Virus record (IMG/VR): IMGVR_UViG_3300027770_001980
Span: 124,001 to 188,000 of that record
Reading direction: 5' to 3' (one strand)
DNA: 64,000 bases
From: a virus
The position numbers and the translations under genes are program-made. Below, piece by piece: positions 8,788-16,662 of this stretch. The stretch's first letter is position 1. Every line of letters begins with the position of its first letter. Below the pieces are notes generated by a model. The model did not search any database and was not told where the DNA came from. It was given only the letters and a program-made list of their open reading frames with translations.

Positions 8788-9801
8788 ATGGCATTGTTTA
8801 AAAAAGTAGCAGTATTTACGGATCTTCATGTGGGACTAAAAAGCAATTCCGCAACACATTTGAGAGATTGTGAAGAATTTGTAGATTGGTTTATCGACGA
8901 GGCTAAAAAATCCAATTGCGAAACTTGTATATTCATGGGTGACTGGAGTCACAATCGTAATAGTCTAAACTTATTCACCCTTAATACTTCATTAAGTTTG
9001 TTAGAAAAACTAGGAGCAGCATTTGAACAGTTCTTCTGGTTCCCAGGTAACCACGATCTGTTCTATAAAGACAAGCGTGACATTCATTCGAGTGCCTTTG
9101 GTCGGCACATTCCAGGCGTCACTGTTGTAGACAGTATATGGACCCGGGATGATGTCACACTTGTACCTTGGCTAATAGGCGATGAGTGGAAGTCTATGAA
9201 AGACATTAAGAGCAAATATGTATTTGGCCACTTTGAATTACCCAAGTTTTTTATGAACGCCATGGTACAAATGCCCGATCACGGTGAACTCAGAGCAGAA
9301 GACTTCGACGGGCCTGACTATATATTCAGCGGGCACTTCCATAAACGACAAGAAAACAACAAGGTGATCTACATCGGTAATGCATTTCCACATAACTTCT
9401 CAGATACATGGGACGACAAGCGTGGTATGATGACGTTAGAGTGGGGTGGTGAACCTACTTTTATTGATTGGCCCGACTGCCCTAAGTATAGAACTGTTAA
9501 ACTCAGTGACTTGATTGATAAAGCCGACTCAATTATGAAGTCAAAGATGCACATCAAAGTAAATCTGGACATTGATATCAGTTACGAAGAAGCAAACTTC
9601 ATCAAAGAAACATTTATCCGCGATTACGATATCCGTGAGATTAGTCTAATCCAAGATAAAACCAATATGGATGGAACAATTGATGACAACCCAGATGCAC
9701 ACTTTGAAAGTGTTGATCAGATTGTGACAGAACAATTGATCAATATCGAATCAGAACAGTTTGACAAATCAACCCTATTAGAAATTTACAATAATCTATA
9801 A
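8788..9801 (+). CDS. gp47: gp47 recombination endonuclease subunit (Mre11/SbcD-like)
   Basis: Calcineurin-like metallophosphoesterase that pairs with gp46 to process DNA ends for recombination-dependent replication. Metal-binding motifs are visible in order: FTDLHVGL (D-x-H) near residue 11, MGDWSHN near 51, FPGNHDLF near 86, and GHFHKR near 179. At 337 residues it matches T4 gp47 (339). AGGAG precedes the ATG. Its stop codon shares a base with the start of gp46, so the two subunits are translationally coupled. Confidence 0.95.
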   Translation: MALFKKVAVFTDLHVGLKSNSATHLRDCEEFVDWFIDEAKKSNCETCIFMGDWSHNRNSLNLFTLNTSLSLLEKLGAAFEQFFWFPGNHDLFYKDKRDIHSSAFGRHIPGVTVVDSIWTRDDVTLVPWLIGDEWKSMKDIKSKYVFGHFELPKFFMNAMVQMPDHGELRAEDFDGPDYIFSGHFHKRQENNKVIYIGNAFPHNFSDTWDDKRGMMTLEWGGEPTFIDWPDCPKYRTVKLSDLIDKADSIMKSKMHIKVNLDIDISYEEANFIKETFIRDYDIREISLIQDKTNMDGTIDDNPDAHFESVDQIVTEQLINIESEQFDKSTLLEIYNNL

Positions 9802-11582
9802 TGTTTCGACTTAAAAATATCACAGTTAAGAACTTTCTTAGCGTAGGAAATCAAACCCAAGCAGTGGACTTTGATAAACAGGCCCTGACATTGGTATTAG
9901 GATCTAACCTCGATCTCGGCGGTGATGATACCGGTTCTCGTAATGGTACCGGTAAAACTACCATCGTCAACGCATTATCGTATGCATTATACGGTCAAGC
10001 CCTAACTAATATCAAACGAGAAAACTTAATCAACAAAACTAACGGCAAATCCATGTTAGTTACTGTTGAGTTTGAAAAGAATAATACAAAATTTCGTATA
10101 GAGCGTGGTCGTAAACCCAACATATTGAAACTATTTGTCAACGATAGTCAACTAAAAACAGAAGATAGCGAGGACGATAGCCAAGGCGATAGTAGAGAAA
10201 CACAAAAGGCCATTGAACAAATGTTGGAAATGAGCCATACAATGTTCAAACATCTTGTGGCCTTGAATACCTACACAGAACCTTTCTTGAGTATGAAGGC
10301 TGCGGATCAGCGTGAAGTCATTGAACAACTGTTAGGTATCACTTTATTAAGTGAAAAAGCAGAAGCATTGAAGATTTTAGTCAAAGAAAGCAAGGATCTT
10401 ATACAGCAAGAGTCATTTAAGATCGAGGGTATCAAGGCTGCTAACGAAAATGTGCAGAAAAGCATTGATAGTTTAGGTATTAAGAGCAGTGCTTGGGAAA
10501 CAAAGAAAGATTCTGACATTGAAAACTTAGGTCGTGCTATGATGCGACTTGAAAATGTCGATATTGAAGCAGAATTAGCAGCACATGCTCAACTTAAAGT
10601 ATGGGCAGAGAACAATACCAAGATATCAAACCTTAATCGACAGAAGGCAACTCTGGAATCTGCTGTAGGGCAGGCTGAAAAAACTGTTAAGAAGTATGAG
10701 CGAGAGTTAGAAAGCCTTGCAAATAAAACGTGTCATGCTTGTGAACAGGAACTTCACGATCATAAACATGAAGAAATGACCACTGTTGCTGTCCAACATT
10801 TAGAAGAATCAATGAAATACTTTGATAAGGTATCTCAAGACTTACTAAAGATTGTAGATGAAACCACACAGATAGGCACACAATCACGTAGACCTGAAAC
10901 TTTCTACGATACAGAAGCAGAAGCATTAGGACACAAGAATAATTTAGATGGATTAGAGAAAAGTCTAACCACAAGGATTGGCGAATCAAACCCTTACGAA
11001 GAACAAATCGAAGAATTAAAGAAGACCGCTATACAAGAAATCAATTGGGCTGCTGTAAATGAGTTAACCAAGCTCAAAGATCATCAAGAGTTCCTACTGA
11101 AACTACTGACCAACAAGGACAGTTTTATCCGTAAGAAAATTATCGATCAGAATTTAAGTTACTTAAACAAGCGATTGAGTTATTATATTGACAAACTCGG
11201 ATTGCCGCATCGTGTTGTATTCCAAAATGATTTAAGTATTGAGATCACGCAGTTAGGACAGGATTTAGATTTTGATAATTTAAGCAGAGGCGAGCGTAAC
11301 AGATTGATCCTAAGTATGAGTTTTGCTTTCCGAGATGTTTGGGAAGGGCTATATCAAAGTATCAATTTATTATTTGTAGATGAACTTATGGATGCTGGTA
11401 TGGATGCTGCCGGTGTAGAAGCCGGATTAGCGGTTCTAAAGAAGATGGCCAGGGAACGCAATAAGAATATATACTTAATATCACACAAGGATGAGTTAGT
11501 AGGTAGGGTAAACAATGTGCTTAGAGTTATCAAAGAAAATGGTTTTACCTCCTACAGCAACGATGTAGACTATGTCGAGTGA
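9801..11582 (+). CDS. gp46: gp46 recombination endonuclease subunit (Rad50/SbcC-like)
   Basis: SMC-type ATPase partner of gp47. Walker A is GSRNGTGKTT near residue 47. A coiled coil with a CHAC zinc-hook sits near residue 313. The ABC signature LSRGERNRL is near residue 493 and Walker B LLFVDELMD near 523, followed by ISHKDE. The protein is 593 residues (T4 gp46 is 560). The order gp47-gp46 with a one-base overlap is as in other T4-like phages. The next gene starts inside its last codons. Confidence 0.95.
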   Translation: MFRLKNITVKNFLSVGNQTQAVDFDKQALTLVLGSNLDLGGDDTGSRNGTGKTTIVNALSYALYGQALTNIKRENLINKTNGKSMLVTVEFEKNNTKFRIERGRKPNILKLFVNDSQLKTEDSEDDSQGDSRETQKAIEQMLEMSHTMFKHLVALNTYTEPFLSMKAADQREVIEQLLGITLLSEKAEALKILVKESKDLIQQESFKIEGIKAANENVQKSIDSLGIKSSAWETKKDSDIENLGRAMMRLENVDIEAELAAHAQLKVWAENNTKISNLNRQKATLESAVGQAEKTVKKYERELESLANKTCHACEQELHDHKHEEMTTVAVQHLEESMKYFDKVSQDLLKIVDETTQIGTQSRRPETFYDTEAEALGHKNNLDGLEKSLTTRIGESNPYEEQIEELKKTAIQEINWAAVNELTKLKDHQEFLLKLLTNKDSFIRKKIIDQNLSYLNKRLSYYIDKLGLPHRVVFQNDLSIEITQLGQDLDFDNLSRGERNRLILSMSFAFRDVWEGLYQSINLLFVDELMDAGMDAAGVEAGLAVLKKMARERNKNIYLISHKDELVGRVNNVLRVIKENGFTSYSNDVDYVE

Positions 11583-11937
11583 GAATTATAATAGATATAA
11601 AGAAATACATTCAGAATATCTCTCGCGGTTTGTAGATTTGCATAACTATCATCAAGAGTTTCTCGACTTTCCTTCGTTTCAGAAGGGTGCAAGGGTTAGA
11701 AAAGCCATTTCCGATATGATTATATTGGAGAGAAAGTTACGCAAACTCTCGTCAGCAGTGTATGCTGAGCATAAGAAAAATGTCAAAGCAGGTCACATAG
11801 CAGAAAAACGAGAGAAAGCAAGACTAAGGGCTCTTCCAAAGAAGCGTGGAAGGCCAAAAGTAAAAGAGATAGTAGTTAACACAAGAGGTCGAGGAAGACC
11901 AAGAAAGGACGAAAATGTCAACAACACAACAAATTAA
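11572..11937 (+). CDS. Small basic protein with two AT-hook motifs
   Basis: A 121-residue protein whose N-terminal 75 residues look helical (YLSRFVDLHNYHQEFLDF, then a Lys/Arg-rich helix). The C-terminal 35 residues carry two AT-hook cores, KKRGRPKVK and GRGRPRKD, which in other proteins bind the minor groove of A/T-rich DNA. It overlaps the end of gp46 and the start of the next gene, so it belongs to the recombination operon. DNA binding is inferred from the AT-hooks. A role in replication, recombination or chromosome packing is possible, but nothing in the sequence decides which. Confidence 0.75.
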   Translation: MSSENYNRYKEIHSEYLSRFVDLHNYHQEFLDFPSFQKGARVRKAISDMIILERKLRKLSSAVYAEHKKNVKAGHIAEKREKARLRALPKKRGRPKVKEIVVNTRGRGRPRKDENVNNTTN

Positions 11938-12115
11938 AGATCAAGTAGCATTATTCTTATCAGAAGATGCAAAATTTGCAGCAGGTAATAGTGCTGCTGG
12001 AACCCGTGCCCGTAAGGCATTGGCAGATTTAGGCAAAGTCATGAAGACTCGACGCAATGAAATCACTGCTGAGAAGAATGCTCGCAAGGAAGCCAAGGCG
12101 GCAATGGGTCAATGA
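11915..12115 (+). CDS. Histone H1/Hc1-like small basic protein
   Basis: A 66-residue, Ala/Lys/Arg-rich, probably all-helical protein. The segment NSAAGTRARKALADLGKVMK resembles the N-terminal part of bacterial histone H1-like (Hc1) proteins, where a GNKAAAxRxR pattern precedes a Lys-rich helix. It starts inside the AT-hook gene and its stop overlaps the next start in an ATGA. The pairing of two small basic proteins behind gp46 suggests nucleoid-type DNA binding. The match rests on a short pattern only. Confidence 0.6.
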   Translation: MSTTQQIKDQVALFLSEDAKFAAGNSAAGTRARKALADLGKVMKTRRNEITAEKNARKEAKAAMGQ

Positions 12116-12540
12116 CCTGGTACCATAAAGGTTCTATAGTTACAGAACTGCCCGAGGATTGTGTGGGATTCGTTTATCTTATCTCATGCAATACTTCTGG
12201 TAGGCTCTATGTTGGCAAAAAATTAGCAAAGTTTGCAAAGACGACCTACAAAACTGTAAAGTTAAAGAACGGCACTAAGAAGAAAAAGAAGATCAGAAGC
12301 AAGATCAACAGCGACTGGCAAGAATATTATGGCTCCAGTGCGGAACTTACCGCAGATATAGAAACATTAGGCAAAGAAAATTTCACAAGAGAGATATTAC
12401 ATTACTGTAAAAGCAAAGCAGAAACATCTTACGTTGAGGCCCGTGAACAATTCGACCGCAAAGTATTAGAATCAAATGAATATTATAACGGACAGATCTC
12501 AGTCCGTGTCCATGGCTCCCACATAAAAAACAAAATTTAG
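12112..12540 (+). CDS. GIY-YIG-like endonuclease domain protein
   Basis: A 142-residue protein with a GIY-YIG-type start: FVYLISC then GRLYVGKK stand in for the two tyrosine motifs. The stretch DWQEYYGSS and a conserved ENFTREIL helix follow. A strongly basic insertion (KLKNGTKKKKKIRS) lies between the second motif and the helix. No NUMOD DNA-binding module is present, unlike the homing endonuclease at 51721-52287, so this may be a resident nuclease rather than a selfish one. It overlaps the Hc1-like gene by four bases and is followed by the 470-base gene-free segment. Confidence 0.68.
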   Translation: MTWYHKGSIVTELPEDCVGFVYLISCNTSGRLYVGKKLAKFAKTTYKTVKLKNGTKKKKKIRSKINSDWQEYYGSSAELTADIETLGKENFTREILHYCKSKAETSYVEAREQFDRKVLESNEYYNGQISVRVHGSHIKNKI

Positions 12541-12979
12541 GCTCAGTTAATCGGTTACAAGGCTCGCACCTGCTAATTTCTGGTGCCCGGAAACCTGGAT
12601 CTCGGATCACAGGGAGGGAAATCTCTTGCCGATAAGAGTGCTCAACTACTACCCGAAAGGATGAAGATCGCTATAAAGCCCTGCGATTTAGTTGTTTGAA
12701 GATGAATTTATAGGCAAAATGAAGGGAGAAAAACCCTGGGTTTACAATATGATAGCGTATATATGTAAACTGCCGTTGGATGAAGACGGAGCTCGTGGTA
12801 CCGGACAACCGCCACTGTAATGCTCTAACGCTGTGTGACTGTTCGAACTCGGATAATGTCTTTTTTTCGCCCTTGAGCGGGCGAAGTGTGACCAAGGAAT
12901 CTGGATAATATTAATTCGTCTCTAAGACGAAGTAAATTGCTCTGAGTGCGAACGAAAGAGCAAATGAACTGCGTTCATT
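12541..12979 (+). ncRNA. Candidate structured noncoding RNA or regulatory segment (no gene)
   Basis: This 440-base stretch has no convincing gene on either strand but many short inverted repeats. Pairs I can see: 12566-70/12582-86, 12623-27/12634-38, 12643-48/12689-94 enclosing 12666-71/12683-88 and a CC-GAAA-GG tetraloop, 12723-26/12734-37, 12740-46/12764-70, 12773-76/12786-89, 12795-98/12812-15, 12868-72/12879-83. Three perfect 7-8 bp hairpins end it (12915-31, 12937-63, 12962-80). GC content is higher than in the flanking genes. No tRNA, tmRNA, RNase P, group I or group II core was recognised. Its strand is assumed to be that of the flanking genes. It could be a large phage RNA, a decayed intron or a replication or recombination site. 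Confidence 0.5.
12833..12910 (+). repeat. Imperfect direct repeat flanking a GC hairpin
   Basis: GTGTGAC, ten bases, TCGGATAAT at 12833-12857 recurs as GTGTGAC, about ten bases, CTGGATAAT at 12886-12909. Between the copies lie a run of seven T and the hairpin at 12868-12883. Confidence 0.6.
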
Positions 12980-12987
12980 TATAAATA
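12980..12987 (+). promoter_or_regulatory. Late promoter, perfect TATAAATA
   Basis: An exact T4-type late box directly after the last hairpin of the gene-free segment. The ATG of the 723-residue protein follows 23 bases later with a weak AGGAC Shine-Dalgarno. Confidence 0.75.
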
Positions 12988-13010
12988 ACAAATACATTCA
13001 GGACTTCCAT

Positions 13011-15182
13011 ATGGACATACGGCAATTAACTTCAAGATTAGATCGAATAGAAAATAATAGATTATATGAAGGTCTAACTCTGACTGAAGTAAAGTCAGTT
13101 AAGTTATGGGAGAACGCTGGCCGATTAATTAAAGAAGCAGCCCTAACTCCTGATCAAGTACAACAACTATTCACCAGTATAGAGCAAGGTGCAACTGCTG
13201 CTGGTGGCAATAGAACCATGATAGGCAAAGGTAAAGATGCTGCGTCTGCTGTTAACAAAGCATGGGAAGATCTAAAAACCAAAGTTCAAAACAGTGCTCC
13301 TATTGCAAATGTAGATTCTGCATATGATAGTGCTGTAGCCAAAATTGAAGCAGGGTTAGGTGGGCCTGACAATGCTGTTAATCAAGTTATTCAAAAGTAT
13401 AGAGCATTTGCCAAAGCACATCCAATTGCACAGGGGTTGATCTATTCAGCCCTTATTGCTGCTGCTGGTATCAGTGGAGCAGGATTAGGTGGGGCTGCTG
13501 TATTAGGTCTGTTAAAGATGACAGACAAGTTGCTGCAAGGTGAGAAGTTTTCCAGTGCTGCTTATAGTGGTGCTAAGACCGGTGCAATGGCATATGGTGC
13601 AAGTCAGATTGGAAAAGCATTGAAAGGTGGGGATAACGCAGGTAATAGCGGACCTCATCCTAAAGGTGATACAGCAGCAGGTGGAACTGACTCTTCGAGT
13701 TATTCTCATACTGTAGGGGAGATTAATCCTAAAACCGGTCAACAACTATATTCAATAAATCAGGATGGAACTTATGATTATGGTCCTCCGGGGCTAAGTG
13801 ATGATCAATGGTTAGATTTAAAAAATCAGGCTCGACATCAACTTAGCGGTGGCGGAGACTCAGGAGCGGATCAGGCTGTTTCTGCAAAGGCCAACATGGC
13901 TTCACACCGAGGAGCAGCAAGCGGTGACATGAAGCCCGGTGACTACCAGAATATGCCAAAAGGATATAACCAACAAGCATATGATGAATATTTAAAATCA
14001 CATCCACCCATTGGTAATAGTATCCAAGCAAAAATGATTGCAAAAGACATGGCGATGCGGCATGCTAAAGAGCAGGGATTTGATCAGGCTGTTTCTGCAA
14101 AGGCCAACATGGCTTCTGGAAATACCGCAAACCTCAGTCAGGACCAAGTTGCTGCAATGGATGGTGGAGACAATCCATTAGGTATAACTGCAAGACCAAG
14201 TATAAACAATGTAGATCAACCAGGATCAGTTGATGTTCCGGGTAGTGATAATCCATTAGGTATAACTGCAAGACCAAGTATAAACAATGTAGATCAACCA
14301 GGATCAGTTGATGTTCCGGGTAGTGATAATCCATTAGGTATAACTGCAAGACCAAGTATAAACAATGTAGATCAACCAGGATCAGTTGATCTTCCGAGTG
14401 ACAACCCATTGGGCATAACTGCAAGACCGTCGATGAATGTAGCACCTGGTGACTTTCCACCTGCAGCCGATACAGCAATTAATCGTCTAACTGGCAAACC
14501 GTTTACTAACTTTAAAGCACCATCGTGGACTGACATGTCTCCCGAACAACAGGCGGCTTTTACTCTTAAACAGCAAGCACAGGCCGCCGACGCTGCCCAA
14601 GCAGCACAAAATGCCAAAGATTATTGGGCCAACAAGTCTCCTTTAACACGCGGTTTAAAAGAAGGTGTTCAATTATCTGAAAGACAACTTGCCACATTAT
14701 TCACATTGATTCAGATTAAAAATCGTCAAGTCAATGAAGGCATGTGGGATAGTATCAAAGGTGCTGCAGGAAAAGCAGCAGGTGCAGTAGCTGATAAAGC
14801 CGCAACGGTTGGTAAGAATTTAACCACTAAAATCACCGCAGACAAATTAAACTCAGCATGGAAGAAAGCCGGTAGCCCAACAGACAGTGAGCAAGTAGCA
14901 CAGGTGATTCAAGGTGCCGGTGCAGATCCAGCATTGGTTTCAAAAGCCTTTACAGATTTAGGAATTCCTGCACCGACTGGTGAGATACAAGATCCTCCGA
15001 TGTCCAAAAATGATAAAGCAGCACCAGGAACCGATACAGCCGCAGCAGGACAACCGGATGAATTAGATGCAGTTAAAAAAAATGCAGGACTTCCTGTAGT
15101 AAATATCAAAGATCTGCTTGTACAGATAATGGCTTTATCCCCCGAAGAACAAAAGCAAGTATTAGAATACTTAAAGAAATAA
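13011..15182 (+). CDS. Large low-complexity protein, possible internal virion protein
   Basis: A 723-residue protein I cannot assign to a T4 gene. Residues about 1-120 are helical and polar, about 140-200 form an Ala/Gly-rich hydrophobic stretch (LIYSALIAAAGISGAGLGG), and about 210-520 are low-complexity with two kinds of internal repeat. Residues about 545-640 partly repeat the N-terminal pattern: LTPDQVQQLFTSIEQ against LSERQLATLFTLIQI, each followed by a Lys/Ala-rich helix. The C terminus has QPDELDAVKKNAGLP, shared with the next gene. It sits between the recombination and tail genes under a perfect late promoter, so it is a late, probably structural product. Internal head protein or ejected protein is a guess from composition. 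Confidence 0.6.
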   Translation: MDIRQLTSRLDRIENNRLYEGLTLTEVKSVKLWENAGRLIKEAALTPDQVQQLFTSIEQGATAAGGNRTMIGKGKDAASAVNKAWEDLKTKVQNSAPIANVDSAYDSAVAKIEAGLGGPDNAVNQVIQKYRAFAKAHPIAQGLIYSALIAAAGISGAGLGGAAVLGLLKMTDKLLQGEKFSSAAYSGAKTGAMAYGASQIGKALKGGDNAGNSGPHPKGDTAAGGTDSSSYSHTVGEINPKTGQQLYSINQDGTYDYGPPGLSDDQWLDLKNQARHQLSGGGDSGADQAVSAKANMASHRGAASGDMKPGDYQNMPKGYNQQAYDEYLKSHPPIGNSIQAKMIAKDMAMRHAKEQGFDQAVSAKANMASGNTANLSQDQVAAMDGGDNPLGITARPSINNVDQPGSVDVPGSDNPLGITARPSINNVDQPGSVDVPGSDNPLGITARPSINNVDQPGSVDLPSDNPLGITARPSMNVAPGDFPPAADTAINRLTGKPFTNFKAPSWTDMSPEQQAAFTLKQQAQAADAAQAAQNAKDYWANKSPLTRGLKEGVQLSERQLATLFTLIQIKNRQVNEGMWDSIKGAAGKAAGAVADKAATVGKNLTTKITADKLNSAWKKAGSPTDSEQVAQVIQGAGADPALVSKAFTDLGIPAPTGEIQDPPMSKNDKAAPGTDTAAAGQPDELDAVKKNAGLPVVNIKDLLVQIMALSPEEQKQVLEYLKK
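13869..14116 (+). repeat. Pair of identical 35-base direct repeats
   Basis: The 35 bases at 13869-13903 recur exactly at 14082-14116, in frame, 71 codons apart. Both encode DQAVSAKANMAS within the 723-residue protein. Confidence 0.85.
14169..14453 (+). repeat. Tandem 78-base coding repeats (3 full, 1 partial)
   Basis: Units start at 14169, 14247, 14325 and 14400. Each encodes DNPLGITARPSINNVDQPGS plus a VDVPGS-like tail. The first three are nearly identical at DNA level; the third is one codon shorter and the fourth is truncated and diverged. Confidence 0.9.
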
Positions 15183-15193
15183 TAGGAACCCAT

Positions 15194-16429
15194 ATGAAAA
15201 TTTCTCAACTCGTTACGACTAAAACAAAAACTCCATATCATGAAAGTGTAGCCGGAAGATTACCAAGGGGTATTAAATCTCAGCAACAACTGTTAAATCT
15301 TGGATACAGGATTGCGGTTGAAGATCTTGGATTAACAAAAGCAAAAACATTAAATGAAAACTTTGCCATCAAATTAATTAATTCATATCATACTCAATGT
15401 TTAAATGAAGGTATTGGGTCATTCTTAGGTAAAGCAGCAGGGCATGTTGTAGGAGCAGTAGGTGCTGCCGGTCGTGGAATTAAAGGAGCATGGGACGATG
15501 CTAAACAAGGGTATCAACAAGGTAAAGCATGGTGGGGAAGCGGAGAAGGTCCAACAGCAAGTGGAGCAGCACCAGCCGCAGGTGGAGCAGCACCGGCAGC
15601 AGGTGGAGCAGCACCGGCAGCAGGTAGTCCTACTACAACTACATTAACCAATCCAGGTAATAATAACGCACCGGGTGGATCGGCGGAACCGGAAGCCGCA
15701 CCTTCACCGGGCGGCGCAACACCAACACCACCGGCAGCAGGAACACCTCCAACTACAGGTGGTAAAGGTGTAGGTGACATCATGAAAGCTATTGATGGAT
15801 TAGATCCTGCAAGTAAAAAACAATTAGCAGGTGAATTAGATAAAAGTATCAAAGCAGCACCACCAGCAGGTGCTGCACCAGCAGGAGCAGAAGATCCTAA
15901 TAGTGGTACCAAGACTGGCACAACAAATCCAGGTGACTGGGCAGCAGATGGAAGAGATGCCTCGGCAGCAGATCATGCAACACCGGCAAATGTAAAACCA
16001 GCAGCAGGTGGAACAACACCTCAGCCAGACGAATTAGATGCTGTTAAAAAGAATGCAGGACTTCCAACAGGCGCAACTACACCAGCAGCAGGCGCAACTA
16101 CACCAGCAGCACCCGGAGCAACTCCACCAGCAGCACCCGGAGCAACTCCACCAGCAGCAAAAGCACCTGTAACAGGAACATCAGGTGGAGCAGGTAAAAG
16201 TATGATGGACTTAAAAGGTGCCGGCGTTAGCAATGCTTCACAATTAGCTAATCTACAAAAAACTGGAGCAGCAAATTTAGCAGCGGAAAAAGGAGCGGCA
16301 AATATGAACATACAGAAACCAACTTTTGCTGCTGATAAAAGAACTCCTGCCCAAATAGCTAAAATGAAACAAGCCGGATTTAGAGAAGAAGTTGAATTCC
16401 ACAGCAACTTCCTCGGTCGGAAGATTTAA
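15194..16429 (+). CDS. Ala/Pro/Gly-rich protein, possible internal virion protein
   Basis: A 411-residue protein of unknown function. Residues about 1-75 are ordered-looking and basic, followed by an amphipathic helix region (FLGKAAGHVVGAVGAAGRG). Residues about 115-340 are low-complexity with GGAAPAA and PGATPPA repeats. The C-terminal 70 residues regain normal composition (AQIAKMKQAGFREEVEF). It shares QPDELDAVKKNAGLP with the preceding protein, and both have an NEG sequence before a Gly/Ala/Lys helix, so they look related in part. An AGGA Shine-Dalgarno precedes the ATG, 11 bases after the previous stop. Its stop meets the stop of a minus-strand gene. Confidence 0.6.
   Translation: MKISQLVTTKTKTPYHESVAGRLPRGIKSQQQLLNLGYRIAVEDLGLTKAKTLNENFAIKLINSYHTQCLNEGIGSFLGKAAGHVVGAVGAAGRGIKGAWDDAKQGYQQGKAWWGSGEGPTASGAAPAAGGAAPAAGGAAPAAGSPTTTTLTNPGNNNAPGGSAEPEAAPSPGGATPTPPAAGTPPTTGGKGVGDIMKAIDGLDPASKKQLAGELDKSIKAAPPAGAAPAGAEDPNSGTKTGTTNPGDWAADGRDASAADHATPANVKPAAGGTTPQPDELDAVKKNAGLPTGATTPAAGATTPAAPGATPPAAPGATPPAAKAPVTGTSGGAGKSMMDLKGAGVSNASQLANLQKTGAANLAAEKGAANMNIQKPTFAADKRTPAQIAKMKQAGFREEVEFHSNFLGRKI
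15556..16156 (+). repeat. Low-complexity coding repeats (GGAAPAA and PGATPPA)
   Basis: Two clusters of short near-identical units lie in the Ala/Pro-rich gene: about 15556-15625 (GGAAPAA type) and about 16070-16156 (GATTPAA and PGATPPA types). Confidence 0.75.
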
Positions 16430-16644
16430 AAGAACGGCATCTGGGAAGTCTTTGTAATTTCCAGATTTTCTTCAATTATTTTTGCGATAATTTCTCTGTC
16501 TTCTGGGCACAGGAGATAGGCTTCACTTATTGAGATACTTCCTCTCATGTACCAACAGATTCTAAATAAAAGATCTTTTAAGGCTTTTGAATCTCGTTCG
16601 TATTCTTGACTTAGAGCATCAATGCCCGCTATATCAAGATTCAA
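16426..16644 (-). CDS. Small protein in -1 frame to gp26-like gene; candidate tape-measure chaperone extension
   Basis: A 72-residue protein reading NLDIAGIDALSQEYERDSKA and ending DREIIAKIIEENLEITKTSQ plus MPFF. Read alone it must use a TTG start at 16644. Its frame is open without interruption back into the end of the gp26-like gene, joined by a T-TTT-TTC heptamer at about 16656-16662. A -1 shift there would make a fusion of about 370 residues. This copies the G/GT arrangement of lambda-type tape-measure chaperones. The tape measure gene itself starts 1 kb away on the other strand. A stand-alone protein cannot be excluded. Confidence 0.7.
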   Translation of the reverse strand: MNLDIAGIDALSQEYERDSKALKDLLFRICWYMRGSISISEAYLLCPEDREIIAKIIEENLEITKTSQMPFF

Positions 16645-16649
16645 AAGCC

Positions 16650-16662
16650 TTATACGAAAAAA
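16650..16662 (-). other. Candidate programmed -1 ribosomal frameshift site
   Basis: The minus strand reads ACT TTT TTC GTA TAA in the gp26 frame. T-TTT-TTC fits the X-XXY-YYZ slippery rule, and two codons later the zero frame ends. The -1 frame continues without a stop through the 72-residue gene. Confidence 0.6.

Noticed and set aside
12790-12825. CCGCCACTGTAAT resembles the conserved box of a cobalamin riboswitch
   Set aside because: The remaining conserved elements (GGGAA, the paired GGTG/AATCC part and the downstream AGGAGACC region) are not found, and GTGG/CCAC pairs locally instead.
12830-12860. GTTCGAAC resembles a tRNA T-loop
   Set aside because: No flanking five-base T-stem, anticodon arm or acceptor stem can be formed.
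12541-12979. Group I intron behind the GIY-YIG gene
   Set aside because: The conserved P7/S-type sequences and a plausible exon pair are not visible; the GIY-YIG gene is coupled to its upstream neighbours rather than embedded.
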